Part shown: in pieces, positions 37,036-46,749 of the stretch
Layout: every line of letters starts with the position of its first letter
Numbering within the stretch: position 1 is the first letter of the stretch
Source: Crocinitomicaceae bacterium
GTDB lineage: Bacteria > Bacteroidota > Bacteroidia > Flavobacteriales_D > Crocinitomicaceae
Direction of reading: 5' to 3'
Length of the DNA stretch: 64,000 bases
Assembly: GCA_024643545.1 (NCBI GenBank)
Contig: JAHEMR010000002.1
Location: 92,521 to 156,520 of the forward strand
Position numbers and translations under genes: made by a program
The notes under the pieces: generated by a model
What the model saw: only the letters and a program-made list of their open reading frames with translations
The model's database searches: none
What the model was told of the DNA's origin: nothing

Positions 37036-37998
37036 ATGAACTTTAAACGCCTCCTACTACTTGGTCTTTGTTACATTAGTTTACAAGCCGTTGCACAAGA
37101 CCCAACATTTACACAGTTCTATTCCAATCCTGTATACCTTAATCCTGCCCTTGCAGGATCAAGTGGATGCCCCAGAATTGCCTTGAATTACAGAAATCAA
37201 TGGCCGCAATTAACTGGAAACTACGTTACGTATGCTGCAGCTTATGATACCTATGCAAAAAATGTATCTGGAGGAGTTGGAATCGTGGCGATGCATGACC
37301 AACAAGGACAAGGAACGATTCAAACATCGATGGTCGCAGGAACGTATTCGTATTATTTAAAAGTCAATCGCAAATTTCGCATTATGCTCGGTGCGCAAGC
37401 AGCGTATTTCCAAAAGTATTTGGATTGGAGTAAATTGACATTTGGAGATATGATAGATCCTAGAAGAGGATTCATTTACCAAACGGGAGATGTACCGAGA
37501 GGGAATGGAAGTCATGGATTCTTTGACGTTTCCGCTGGATTAGTCGGATTCACGAAAAACTTTTACTTTGGCATTGCTACTCACCATTTAAATCGTCCAG
37601 ATGAATCAATGATTTTGGGAGATTCTAGATTGCCAATTCGTTTTACTGGACATATGGGAGCAACAATTAAACTTGGCCAACGCGGTCGTTATTCCAGCAG
37701 TACTTTGCTTATGCCAAACATCATCTATCAATACCAAAATGGATTTCAACAACTCAATATCGGTGCTTATTTAAAATACGAAGCGTTTACTATTGGTGCA
37801 TGGTACCGAAACCGAGATGCGTTTATTTTAAGTCTTGGATTAACTACTGAGAAATTCAGAATTGGCTATAGCTACGACTTAACTGTTTCCCAGCTTGGAG
37901 GTGTTTCTGGAGGATCTCATGAAATTTCAATGGGATTCAACTTGAAATGTAAGAAACGTGTGAAAGATTTCAGAAGCATTTCTTGTCCTTCCTTCTAA
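37036..37998 (+). CDS. PorP/SprF family outer-membrane protein
   Basis: 320 residues with a signal peptide (LLLLGLCYISLQAVAQ, cleavage near residue 20). The mature start DPTFTQFYSNPVYLNPALAGSSGCPRIALNYRNQWP is the diagnostic PorP/SprF opening. Family members are beta-barrels that work with T9SS, often anchoring a partner surface protein. It is 5 bases after the Dma-like gene and may be both target and relative of that protein. Its stop is 9 bases from the convergent M14 peptidase gene. Confidence 0.93.
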   Translation: MNFKRLLLLGLCYISLQAVAQDPTFTQFYSNPVYLNPALAGSSGCPRIALNYRNQWPQLTGNYVTYAAAYDTYAKNVSGGVGIVAMHDQQGQGTIQTSMVAGTYSYYLKVNRKFRIMLGAQAAYFQKYLDWSKLTFGDMIDPRRGFIYQTGDVPRGNGSHGFFDVSAGLVGFTKNFYFGIATHHLNRPDESMILGDSRLPIRFTGHMGATIKLGQRGRYSSSTLLMPNIIYQYQNGFQQLNIGAYLKYEAFTIGAWYRNRDAFILSLGLTTEKFRIGYSYDLTVSQLGGVSGGSHEISMGFNLKCKKRVKDFRSISCPSF

Positions 37999-38007
37999 AA
38001 GGAACAA

Positions 38008-39729
38008 TTAGAATTTCTGATATATCGGCAAACGCATAAAGGTTTGTTCGAAATACGGACTTCGACTATAGATGAAATACAGCTGATCCCATTCTGAATT
38101 TCGAAACTTTTCATCCGTAGCTTTACGCAACTGGTATTCATCCGATAACTTTTTATCATTCGCAAGGATTTCTGCAATTTGATCCTTGAACACATAATTC
38201 GAAAAATACTCTTTTTGCTGTAAATACGAATCAAAGAAATTCCACGTTAAATAGGAATCCTCCGCTCTTGGCTGTAACGCTGCGTGAATGAACAAAGCCG
38301 CATCTTGTGCACTTGGAATGAGAACATCACCCGGCTTCAATCGAAGTTCTTGCGTGCTCTCCCCCACTTCAATTTTAGAAAGTTTAAAGTGTCCTTCATA
38401 TGGATTACTTGGACTTTTATACGCTTTCACCGAATAAACCGTCAAGGTATCGATTTGATCTGATGTCAAGGTTTCAAAAATAACATGATTGGCTTTCAAG
38501 CGATCGATAACGTGTTGTTCTTGTCCACCAACAACGTAGTATTTGGGGATACGTACTGAATCAGCCGCCACATAGGTTCTAAACCATGGAATGTTCTGTT
38601 CATAAGGTTTTGTGCGATCATAAGTCAATTCTTTCAATCCTGTAATGGGATGTAATGGGAATGAATGTTCAAACCCTCTAAATGAAATGGAATCAGCTTT
38701 TTCGCTGAGCTCATAGTTATAAGGATACTTGGTCAATTTTTTTGCCCACAATTTAGCTTCGCTTCGCTTTGACTCAATTTCCAGCGTATTCTCCGAAGTA
38801 AATGCAATGATTCCTTCCATGAATGCCAAAGTTGCTTGAACGCGTTGTGGAAATGGTTTCAACATGTGCGTTTCGACCGTAAAACTGATGGAATGGAACA
38901 ATGAAGCATAACCCATGGCGTATCTAGGCAAATCATTGAAGGCATGAATTCCCTGTGCAGGAGTTTCACCTTTCAATTCAACGTAAGGAAATAAATCCCA
39001 ACCTTGTTGTTTGACGTTTTTCTCCAAGTATGGAATGCATTTTTCGTAGGTCAGTTCTTTCATTTCGGGAGACATTCGCTCTTTCATGGAAGCAATATAA
39101 GTTAAGGTATATTGGTAATCCGCACCGTTTGACACATGATTATCAATGAACACATCTGGATCCAAAGAATGGAAGATATTCGCAAACGTGAATGCATTTT
39201 TAGAATCCATTTTAATGAAATCTCGGTTGAGGTCCAAATTGCGCGCGTTGCCACGAAAACCGTATTCCTCTGGTCCATTTTGGTTAGCGCGACTTGTCGA
39301 AGAACGGTTCATCATTCCTCCGACATTGTATGCAGGAATAAATGCAATTACTGGAAGTTTCTTTCCATCTTTCATCTCTAATGGTTTTCCTTGTTCAATC
39401 CACTGATCCAACCAAATCAAACAAGCATTGATGCCATCAGGTTCACCGGGATGAATCGCATTGTTTATAAGAATCGTTGTTCCAGCATGTGCTTTCTCAA
39501 AAGTACGGGTAGAATCTTTCCCTCCGTTGATAACAAACAAGTAAATCGGCAAACCATAGTCCGATGGCCCCATCGCATACATGGATAATTCCTTGTGCGC
39601 TTTGTCCAGTTTTTTGAGGTGGTCAATTAATGCTGGATATGTTGGAGAAGTGTTGCCTGTCCAGTTGGATTGTGAAAAACAACCTCCTGACACTAAAATG
39701 AATATTGCACTAAATAAAAAACGATTCAT
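38008..39729 (-). CDS. Exported M14-family zinc carboxypeptidase
   Basis: 573 residues from the ATG at 39727-39729, preferred because it yields a clean signal peptide (MNRFLFSAIFILVSGGCFSQ); an ATG 27 bases upstream would overlap the previous gene. Zinc ligands are visible in NAIHPGEPDG (His, Glu) and FIDNHVSNGADY (His), and the catalytic Glu in SFTVETHMLKP. It should remove C-terminal residues from peptides outside the cytoplasm. SGGC before FSQ leaves open lipid anchoring. Confidence 0.9.
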   Translation of the reverse strand: MNRFLFSAIFILVSGGCFSQSNWTGNTSPTYPALIDHLKKLDKAHKELSMYAMGPSDYGLPIYLFVINGGKDSTRTFEKAHAGTTILINNAIHPGEPDGINACLIWLDQWIEQGKPLEMKDGKKLPVIAFIPAYNVGGMMNRSSTSRANQNGPEEYGFRGNARNLDLNRDFIKMDSKNAFTFANIFHSLDPDVFIDNHVSNGADYQYTLTYIASMKERMSPEMKELTYEKCIPYLEKNVKQQGWDLFPYVELKGETPAQGIHAFNDLPRYAMGYASLFHSISFTVETHMLKPFPQRVQATLAFMEGIIAFTSENTLEIESKRSEAKLWAKKLTKYPYNYELSEKADSISFRGFEHSFPLHPITGLKELTYDRTKPYEQNIPWFRTYVAADSVRIPKYYVVGGQEQHVIDRLKANHVIFETLTSDQIDTLTVYSVKAYKSPSNPYEGHFKLSKIEVGESTQELRLKPGDVLIPSAQDAALFIHAALQPRAEDSYLTWNFFDSYLQQKEYFSNYVFKDQIAEILANDKKLSDEYQLRKATDEKFRNSEWDQLYFIYSRSPYFEQTFMRLPIYQKF

Positions 39730-39742
39730 CCGAAAAAAAAAA

Positions 39743-40684
39743 TTAAAACAGCTCAAACTTCAAAGGCAAACGAAGAAAAATTGGAATTGGCTTCCCTTGT
39801 TTGCTTGCAGGAGTCCAATCTGGCATTTCACGGTATAGTTTGATGCTAACATTGACCAAAGCAGGCAAAACAACCTCATTCATGTTGTCCACATAAAAAT
39901 CATCTATTGTCCCATCCTTATTAATGACAAATCTCATGACAACACGACAAGAAGAAGTTCCATTTTTCGAATCCCCATATTCCATAAAAGAATCTGGGAC
40001 TTTCAAATGTGCATTGACAAATTTTGATAGTTCATCAAAACCACCTTGAAACTCCGCTTCCACGTAGTTAGTGTCTTTCTTCATTTCCTCCTTTGATGGA
40101 TCATATTTGGAAACAGGCACAAATGATTCCAAAATCATCCTATCTGCATTGACTTCTCGCATTTTCAAAAGTTCTTTCTTCGCCTCTGATAAAGCAGGAT
40201 ACCACATCATCCACGTAGATCGATCATGCAATTCATAAACCAACAAAAATCCTTGCCCTATTCCCAACATTTTCAAGTTTAGGATTGCTTTTTTGTGTGG
40301 GATATCTAATTGAACATAGCCCATTTCTTGCTCGTATTCTGCAGACTTATATCGTTCCACAATGTTCTTATAGTTCATTGCTAAGATTTTTGCAGGAATT
40401 ATTGACTTTCCTCCTTCTGAGAACGAAAAATCAGCAGCCAACTGAATGATTTTTAGACGCTCCTTCATACTTGGATTAAGGAACTCATTGTACACAAAAT
40501 GCTTATGTTGATAGTTTTCACTCATAAAATGCCAGGAAGAATCCAACTGAAAATTCAAGTAGGAATGCCCAAAGTGATTTTCCACCGAAAAACGATAGGT
40601 ATAGGCAGAATCCTTTGGTGACGCCATGGAATTCATGGAGATGAAAAGGATAGCCATGAAAAGGAATGTTTTTAACTTCATCAT
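39743..40684 (-). CDS. Exported protein with TonB-like C-terminal domain
   Basis: 313 residues. A signal peptide (FLFMAILFISMNSMAS) is followed by about 170 residues of unknown type, then a TonB-C-like domain (CRVVMRFVINKDGTIDDFYVDNMNEVVLPALVNVSIKLYREMPDWTPASKQGKPIPIFLRLPLKFEL). This form occurs in many Bacteroidota proteins that are not energy transducers. It lies between trmD and the M14 gene with gaps of 8 and 13 bases, so the three are probably one operon. Confidence 0.78.
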   Translation of the reverse strand: MMKLKTFLFMAILFISMNSMASPKDSAYTYRFSVENHFGHSYLNFQLDSSWHFMSENYQHKHFVYNEFLNPSMKERLKIIQLAADFSFSEGGKSIIPAKILAMNYKNIVERYKSAEYEQEMGYVQLDIPHKKAILNLKMLGIGQGFLLVYELHDRSTWMMWYPALSEAKKELLKMREVNADRMILESFVPVSKYDPSKEEMKKDTNYVEAEFQGGFDELSKFVNAHLKVPDSFMEYGDSKNGTSSCRVVMRFVINKDGTIDDFYVDNMNEVVLPALVNVSIKLYREMPDWTPASKQGKPIPIFLRLPLKFELF

Positions 40685-40692
40685 TGACAGTT

Positions 40693-41370
40693 TTATTCCT
40701 CTAACAAATCAGGTCTGCGTTCTTTGGTACGTTGATAGGCTTGTTCTTCCCTCCAGCGATCGATTTCCTTTTGATTTCCAGAAAGCAGAACGTCTGGCAC
40801 TTTCCATCCATTAAACTCCGGCGGACGAGTGTACACAGGAGGAGAGAGTAAATTATCTTGAAAGCTATCAGTTAATGCGGATGTTTCATCATTCAGCACG
40901 CCTGGAATTAAACGAACAACTGCATCTACAACAACCGCTGCGGCTAATTCTCCACCTGAAAGTACATAAGAGCCGATGGAAATTTCTTTCGTAATGTAAT
41001 GTTGACGTATGCGGTCATCTACGCCTTTATAATGTCCGCAAAGAATCATGATGTTTTCAAGCATGGACATTTGATTGCAATCATTTTGATCCAAAACTTT
41101 TCCATCTGGTGTCATGTAAATGATGTCGTCATAAGTACGTTCGGAAGTCAATTTGTCAATCAAGGCTGCAATTGGCTCGATGCTCATGACCATACCCGCA
41201 CCGCCACCGTATTGGTAATCGTCGACATTTTTATGTTTATCCGTGGAATAATCTCGAATGTTGTGTACGTGAATTTCCACGTGTCCTTTATCTTGAGCCC
41301 TTTTCATTATGGAAGCCGCAAATGGACTTTCCAATAATTGAGGCAATACAGTCAATATATCTATGCGCAT
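40693..41370 (-). CDS. trmD: tRNA (guanine-N1)-methyltransferase
   Basis: 225 residues, normal length. [17 protein letters not shown] opens the SPOUT fold and [29 protein letters not shown] is the trefoil-knot SAM site. It makes m1G37 in tRNAs and prevents frameshifts. In many bacteria it sits with rpsP-rimM, but here it is apart from them. A perfect -7 box ends 5 bases before the ATG. Confidence 0.97.
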   Translation of the reverse strand: MRIDILTVLPQLLESPFAASIMKRAQDKGHVEIHVHNIRDYSTDKHKNVDDYQYGGGAGMVMSIEPIAALIDKLTSERTYDDIIYMTPDGKVLDQNDCNQMSMLENIMILCGHYKGVDDRIRQHYITKEISIGSYVLSGGELAAAVVVDAVVRLIPGVLNDETSALTDSFQDNLLSPPVYTRPPEFNGWKVPDVLLSGNQKEIDRWREEQAYQRTKERRPDLLEE

Positions 41371-41374
41371 AGAA

Positions 41375-41382
41375 CAAAGATA
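41375..41382 (-). promoter_or_regulatory. -7 box of trmD (near-leaderless)
   Basis: TATCTTTG on the minus strand, an exact match whose downstream edge is 5 bases from the trmD ATG, so the transcript should start at or within a base or two of it. Confidence 0.6.
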
Positions 41383-41462
41383 AGGCTTTCCCTGAAAAAG
41401 GAATTTCTTTGAAAATCCGAGAATAAATCGTGATTCAAAAAATGCTACTTTCTGAAAATAAC

Positions 41463-41470
41463 TACCTTTG
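41463..41470 (+). promoter_or_regulatory. -7 box of the aspartate aminotransferase gene
   Basis: TACCTTTG, an exact match. It falls inside the upstream extension of the open frame, supporting the ATG at 41487 as the true start, with a leader of about 12 bases. Confidence 0.6.
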
Positions 41471-41486
41471 TAACCAAATTCAACTC

Positions 41487-42680
41487 ATGATTCAGTTATC
41501 CGATCGATTATTAGCAATGGAAGAGTCTGCAACCATTGCAATGTCAAGAAAAAGCAGAGAATTAAAAGCTCAAGGACTTGATGTCATTTCATTGTCACTT
41601 GGGGAGCCTGACTTTCATACGCCACAGTTCATTAAGGATGCTGCGGTGGAAGCGATGGAGCAGAATTATACCATGTATACGCCTGTTCCCGGATATGATG
41701 ATTTACGCGAAAGTATTTCAGAAAAATTCCGTCGAGATAACAATTTGACGTATGATAAAAGTCAAATCGTGGTTTCTACTGGAGCAAAACAGTCGATTGC
41801 CAATGTGGTTTTGAGTTTGATTAATCCAGGAGACGAAGTCATTATTCCTGCACCATATTGGGTTTCCTATTTGGAAATCGTTAAAGTTGCAGAAGGGGTT
41901 CCTGTTGTAATCAACGCTGGAATTGAAAAAGATTTTAAAATTTCTGGAGCAGATTTGGAAGCAGCAATTACACCGAAAACGAAGTTATTCATGTTCTCGA
42001 CACCGTGTAATCCAACCGGATCAGTTTATACTAAAGAAGAATTACAGGACATCGCAAATGTTCTTAAAAAATACCCACACATCGTTGCGATGAGTGACGA
42101 AATCTACGAACACATCAACTTCATTGGAAAACATGAGTCCTTGGCTCAATTCCCTGAAGTATACAATCAAGTTGTTACTGTAAATGGTGTTTCAAAAGCT
42201 TGGGCTATGACAGGTTGGCGTTTGGGATACATCGGAGCTCCGAAGGAAATTGCAGCAGCTTGCGATAAAGTTCAAGGTCAATTTACTTCGGCAACTTGTT
42301 CCATAACACAACGAGCAACAATTGCAGCAATGAAGGCGGATCCATCTGTTTTAAAAGACATGATTGCTGCGTTTAAAAGTCGTCGCGAGTTAGTATTGAA
42401 AGGACTTGCTGAAATTCCAGGATTAATCGCAAATCAACCAGGTGGAGCATTTTACGTTTTCCCGGATTGTTCTTCCTTCTTTGGAAAAAAATATGGCGAT
42501 AAAGTCATTCACAATTCCGATGAGCTTTGCTTGTACTTATTAGAAGAGGGATTAGTGGCATTGGTTGGCGGAGAATCCTTTGGAGCGCCAAATTGCTTTA
42601 GAATTTCATATGCCGCTTCAGAAGAAACATTAACAAAAGCACTTTCGCGCATGAAAGAAGCTTTCGCAAAATTAAGCTAG
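41487..42680 (+). CDS. Aspartate aminotransferase (class I, PLP)
   Basis: 397 residues from MIQLSDRLLAMEESATIAMSRKSRELKAQG; 19 further codons upstream (from 41430) overlap a promoter box and are not family-like. ISLSLGEPDFHTP, STPCNPTGSVYTKEEL and the PLP lysine in VNGVSKAWAMTGWRLGYIGAP mark a subgroup I aminotransferase. It moves amino groups between aspartate and 2-oxoglutarate. Its TAG shares a base with the GTG of the next gene. Confidence 0.92.
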   Translation: MIQLSDRLLAMEESATIAMSRKSRELKAQGLDVISLSLGEPDFHTPQFIKDAAVEAMEQNYTMYTPVPGYDDLRESISEKFRRDNNLTYDKSQIVVSTGAKQSIANVVLSLINPGDEVIIPAPYWVSYLEIVKVAEGVPVVINAGIEKDFKISGADLEAAITPKTKLFMFSTPCNPTGSVYTKEELQDIANVLKKYPHIVAMSDEIYEHINFIGKHESLAQFPEVYNQVVTVNGVSKAWAMTGWRLGYIGAPKEIAAACDKVQGQFTSATCSITQRATIAAMKADPSVLKDMIAAFKSRRELVLKGLAEIPGLIANQPGGAFYVFPDCSSFFGKKYGDKVIHNSDELCLYLLEEGLVALVGGESFGAPNCFRISYAASEETLTKALSRMKEAFAKLS

Positions 42681-43660
42681 TGAATTACCAAGATTTATTT
42701 GATCAGTTTTCAACTAAACGTGTCCTCGTCATTGGGGATGTGATGGTGGATGCCTATTTAAAAGGCAAAGTGAATCGAATGAGTCCGGAAGCACCGGTTC
42801 CAGTGGTTGATCTATTCGAAAAAGATGAACGCATTGGCGGTGCGGGAAATGTTGCATTGAATTTAGCTGCGCTGGGTGCATCGCCCATCATTTGCAGCGT
42901 GATTGGATCCGATAGTGAGGGGGAAAGACTGATCGACTTATTTCACAAAGCAAACATTTCAACCGATGGTATCTATGCTTCGAGCAATCGAAGAACCACA
43001 GTAAAAACACGCGTTCTTTCTAATAATCAACAATTATTACGCATCGATTCCGAGGACACAAATTTGATTAAGTCAACGGAAGAGGAGCAATTACTAAAAC
43101 AGATCAACACTGTTTTAAAAAGTGGAATTGATGGAATTATTTTTGAGGATTACAACAAAGGGGTTTTAACTCCTAGTTTGATTGCCTCTGTTTTGTCGTT
43201 GGCGAATGCACAGCAAATCCCTACTACGGTGGACCCGAAGAAAGATCATTTCTTTGAATACAAGGGCTGTACCTTGTTTAAACCGAATTTAAAAGAATTA
43301 AAAGAAGGATTGCAAGTAGATTTTGATTTCGCTGTTGATCAACAATCATTTTTGCGAGCGGTAAACGATTTACAAGCGCAATTAGAAAACAGCATATCTT
43401 TCATCACTCTTTCCGAACATGGTGTATTCATTCAAGAAGAAGACCCCATTTTTATCCCAGCGCATTTACGAAACATTGCTGATGTTTCCGGAGCTGGAGA
43501 TACGGTTATTGCCGTCGCAACATTGTGCTTGATTTCTGGAGCCGATGTTCCATCAATCGCTGCTATATCAAACATTGCTGGTGGACTCGTTTGTGAACAG
43601 CCAGGAGTTGTAAGCATCGAAAAAGAACGCCTTTTAAACGAAGTAACAAAACTCTTATAA
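42680..43660 (+). CDS. D-glycero-beta-D-manno-heptose-7-phosphate kinase-like PfkB kinase
   Basis: 326 residues from a GTG that overlaps the previous stop. [29 protein letters not shown] and the [15 protein letters not shown] motif are those of the RfaE/HldE kinase domain; the PfkB signature [13 protein letters not shown] is near the C-terminus. It would phosphorylate heptose-7-phosphate for LPS core precursors. Only the kinase half is present; the nucleotidyltransferase half must be encoded elsewhere. Confidence 0.9.
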   Translation: MNYQDLFDQFSTKRVLVIGDVMVDAYLKGKVNRMSPEAPVPVVDLFEKDERIGGAGNVALNLAALGASPIICSVIGSDSEGERLIDLFHKANISTDGIYASSNRRTTVKTRVLSNNQQLLRIDSEDTNLIKSTEEEQLLKQINTVLKSGIDGIIFEDYNKGVLTPSLIASVLSLANAQQIPTTVDPKKDHFFEYKGCTLFKPNLKELKEGLQVDFDFAVDQQSFLRAVNDLQAQLENSISFITLSEHGVFIQEEDPIFIPAHLRNIADVSGAGDTVIAVATLCLISGADVPSIAAISNIAGGLVCEQPGVVSIEKERLLNEVTKLL

Positions 43661-43661
43661 C

Positions 43662-44393
43662 ATGGAACCTAAAGTGGTCAAACCCTACAATACCGACAAA
43701 TCGAAAAAAGAGGAAGTTGCTCAAATGTTTAATAATATTTCAGCGAATTATGATTTCTTGAATCACTTTCTTTCCTTGGGAATTGATCATATTTGGAGGA
43801 GAAAAGCGGTAAAAGAATTGAAATCCATTCAACCGAAGAAATTATTGGATATTGCAACAGGAACAGGAGATTTTGCCATTGCTTGTCTAAAATTAAATCC
43901 GGAAAAAATCATTGGACTAGACATCTCCTCTGGCATGTTGGAAGTTGGGAAGCAAAAAATGATCAAGCGTAAGCACGACCACATCATTTCCATGCAACTC
44001 GGCGATTCTGAAAACTTACCTTTTGAGGATGGCGAATTCGATGGCTTAACTGTTGGATTTGGTGTTCGCAATTTCGAGAACCTTGATAAAGGATTAAGTG
44101 AAATGCTACGTGTTTTACGTCCGGGTGGAAAAGCAGTGATCCTCGAATTTTCTAAACCTAAAGTATTTCCAATCAAACAATTGTTTAATTTCTATTCAAA
44201 ATATTTCATTCCATTTTTCGGAAAACGCATTTCAAAAGATGAACGCGCATATGCGTATTTACCCGAAAGTGTTGCTGCCTTCCCTGAAGGAGCTGCCATG
44301 CAAAAGGTGATGGAAAACGTAGGTTATACGGATGTAAAAATCATTCCATTAAGCGGAGGAATTTCAAGTATCTATGTTGGAACAAAAAAATAA
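43662..44393 (+). CDS. ubiE: Demethylmenaquinone methyltransferase
   Basis: 243 residues. [32 protein letters not shown] is the UbiE/MenG signature, followed by [12 protein letters not shown] (SAM motif) and [18 protein letters not shown]. In this menaquinone-using phylum it performs the last step of menaquinone synthesis (also called menG). It is 1 base after the heptose kinase gene and 35 bases before porT; ubiE next to porT is common in Flavobacteriia. Confidence 0.96.
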   Translation: MEPKVVKPYNTDKSKKEEVAQMFNNISANYDFLNHFLSLGIDHIWRRKAVKELKSIQPKKLLDIATGTGDFAIACLKLNPEKIIGLDISSGMLEVGKQKMIKRKHDHIISMQLGDSENLPFEDGEFDGLTVGFGVRNFENLDKGLSEMLRVLRPGGKAVILEFSKPKVFPIKQLFNFYSKYFIPFFGKRISKDERAYAYLPESVAAFPEGAAMQKVMENVGYTDVKIIPLSGGISSIYVGTKK

Positions 44394-44428
44394 AGCAACA
44401 AAGTACCAAAGTTGACGTTATACACTCC

Positions 44429-45136
44429 ATGAAGCGCATTCTCCTTCTTTTCATCCTTATAAGCACAATTAGCTTTTCACAAAAAGCGAAGCAACAATTG
44501 TACAAGAATTTCGATAAAAGATTGATTCATTTTGGTTTCATGTTGGGAATCAATTCATCAGACTTTAATGTGTATCAAAAGGTGAATGCTTACCAACAAT
44601 ATGGCATTTTGTCCATTTCAAACGATGCACAACCAGGCGGTCAACTCGGCATTCTCACCACCATTAAATTAGGCACCCCAACCATTCGTTTTCGTTTCAT
44701 CCCTACCCTTTCCTTTCAAGAACGCGTTTTAAATTACACCAGTATTGATACTTTTAATTTCCCCAAAGGAAAAGGAGAGCAACGCATCAATTCAACAAAT
44801 TTGGATTTCCCTATGATGCTTCAGTTTAGAACGAGAAGGTACAATAATTTTACGGCGTACTCATTGATCGGCATGCAGTATTCCATGGATTTACAATCAC
44901 AAGAAGATGCATCGCAAAACTACTACGATCCATTTATTAAAATAAAAAGAAACGATTGGCAAGGACAGATTGGTGCTGGAATCGAATTTTTTGCGCCATA
45001 TTTCAAATTTGGGATGGAATTAAAATATTCACAAGGATTTAAAAATAGTTTTATTCAGGATTTTACTACTGTGTCGAATCCAATCGATCGATTGTATAAC
45101 CGTGGATGGAGTTTTTCCCTCATATTTGAAGGCTAA
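44429..45136 (+). CDS. porT: PorT family outer-membrane protein of type IX secretion
   Basis: 235 residues with a signal peptide (RILLLFILISTISFSQ). The mature protein begins KAKQQLYKNFDKRLIHFGFMLGINSSDF and is a small beta-barrel pattern throughout, as in PorT. PorT is needed for T9SS export, though its exact job is unclear. The ubiE neighbour supports the call. Its TAA overlaps the next ATG by one base. Confidence 0.9.
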   Translation: MKRILLLFILISTISFSQKAKQQLYKNFDKRLIHFGFMLGINSSDFNVYQKVNAYQQYGILSISNDAQPGGQLGILTTIKLGTPTIRFRFIPTLSFQERVLNYTSIDTFNFPKGKGEQRINSTNLDFPMMLQFRTRRYNNFTAYSLIGMQYSMDLQSQEDASQNYYDPFIKIKRNDWQGQIGAGIEFFAPYFKFGMELKYSQGFKNSFIQDFTTVSNPIDRLYNRGWSFSLIFEG

Positions 45137-46680
45137 TGCAAGAACATCACTTTTCTTGTACCCCAGAAGAAGCGAAAGATTCAATTTACCTTGAAAACCG
45201 CATTCGACAGGAGCTCGGCATTTCTCCCAAACAAAAATTAAGCTATCGTTGGCGTAAACGTAGCATCGATGCACGAAATAGACACATCAAAGTCAATGCT
45301 TCTTTTGACGTTTGGGTAGATGAAGAACAAGCACCAAGATTTGAGTCTTTTCAATTTCCATCTGTGCAGAACGCCGAATCAATTCACATCATTGGCGCTG
45401 GTCCAGCAGGACTCTTCGCAGCGTTAGAAGCAATTCTTCAAGGAAAGAAACCAATTTTATTTGAACGCGGGAAGGACGTACGTAACAGACGCCGTGATTT
45501 GGCTCAATTGACGAAATCATCCATTTTAAATCCAGAATCCAATTATTGTTTTGGTGAAGGAGGCGCTGGAACCTATTCAGATGGAAAACTCTATACGCGT
45601 TCAAAAAAACGTGGCGACGTTCAAAAAGTCATGCAATTGCTTGTTCAATTTGGAGCGACTGAAGACATTTTAGTCGATGCGCATCCACACATTGGAACGA
45701 ATAAACTTCCACAATTAATTGTGGCAATCCGCGAACAAATCCTTTCTTGTGGTGGTGAAATTCATTTTGAACAAAAGTTAACAGATGTACGTGTTGAAAA
45801 TGGACAAATCATTGAAATCGAACTCAATCAAACAAACAAAGTCCCGGTGAACCATGTCATTTTAGCCACAGGACATTCCGCACGCGATGTATTTTACCTT
45901 TTGCACGAACGAAAAATTCAAGTTAAATCCAAACCGTTTGCGCTCGGAGTTCGCGTGGAACACACACAAGATTTTATTGATAAATTACAATACCATGGTC
46001 GTTTAAACGACGAATTTCTACCTCCTTCCTCCTATTCCTTAGTGACGCAAGTTGATGGCAAAGGAGTTTATTCCTTTTGCATGTGTCCAGGTGGAATTAT
46101 AGCTCCCTGCGCTACTGATGAACAGGAAGTGGTTACGAACGGGTGGTCGCCATCAAAACGCAACAATCCCTATTCAAATTCCGGAATTGTTGTAAGTATT
46201 GATCCAACAGATTTTCCTAATCCTGAGCATCCCTTTGTGTGTTTGGAATTTCAACAATCGATCGAGAAAGCAGCATGGGAAGCAGCAGGAAAAACCCAAA
46301 AGGTTCCCGCGCAATGTTTAAAGGACTTTGTGCAAAAGAAAAAATCTACAGACTTCCCACGAAGTTCATACCAACCAGGAATTGTCAGTGTGGAAATGGA
46401 TGAGATTTTCCCTCCCTTCGTAATAGACCGTTTGAGAAAAGCATTCATCGATTTTGATAAAAAAATGCCTGGATTCGTAACGAATGATGCGGTAATTCAC
46501 GCTCCTGAATCCCGAACATCTTCTCCAGTATTGATTCCAAGAGATCCCGAAACATGGCAGCATCCGAATGTTTCAAATTTATATCCATGTGCAGAGGGCG
46601 CTGGATATGCCGGAGGTATTGTGTCGGCAGCGATTGATGGAATGAACTGCGTCTCCAAGATTTGTCAAAAAGAAGCCTAA
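45136..46680 (+). CDS. FAD-dependent oxidoreductase of the COG2509 type
   Basis: 514 residues. A short N-terminal domain is followed by a dinucleotide-binding site (IHIIGAGPAGLFAALEAILQGKKPILFERG), then NYCFGEGGAGTYSDGKLYTRSKKRG and LATGHSARDVFYLL, diagnostic of this uncharacterised flavoprotein family. No substrate is known. Translationally coupled to porT by a one-base overlap. Cytoplasmic. Confidence 0.88.
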   Translation: MQEHHFSCTPEEAKDSIYLENRIRQELGISPKQKLSYRWRKRSIDARNRHIKVNASFDVWVDEEQAPRFESFQFPSVQNAESIHIIGAGPAGLFAALEAILQGKKPILFERGKDVRNRRRDLAQLTKSSILNPESNYCFGEGGAGTYSDGKLYTRSKKRGDVQKVMQLLVQFGATEDILVDAHPHIGTNKLPQLIVAIREQILSCGGEIHFEQKLTDVRVENGQIIEIELNQTNKVPVNHVILATGHSARDVFYLLHERKIQVKSKPFALGVRVEHTQDFIDKLQYHGRLNDEFLPPSSYSLVTQVDGKGVYSFCMCPGGIIAPCATDEQEVVTNGWSPSKRNNPYSNSGIVVSIDPTDFPNPEHPFVCLEFQQSIEKAAWEAAGKTQKVPAQCLKDFVQKKKSTDFPRSSYQPGIVSVEMDEIFPPFVIDRLRKAFIDFDKKMPGFVTNDAVIHAPESRTSSPVLIPRDPETWQHPNVSNLYPCAEGAGYAGGIVSAAIDGMNCVSKICQKEA

Positions 46681-46737
46681 AAAACGATTCTTTTCGATTA
46701 ATTCCCCCTTTTGCCTTTTTCGAAGCGTCCCTTTGTG

Positions 46738-46745
46738 TAACTTTG
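46738..46745 (+). promoter_or_regulatory. -7 box of mnmA (near-leaderless)
   Basis: TAACTTTG, an exact match; its downstream edge is 4 bases from the mnmA ATG at 46750, so the message probably begins at the start codon. Confidence 0.6.
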
Positions 46746-46749
46746 TTTT

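Noticed and set aside
37993..38013. Terminator between porP and the M14 gene
   Set aside because: TTCTAA/TTAGAA is only 6 bp, AT-rich and formed largely by the two convergent stop codons, so it may be chance.
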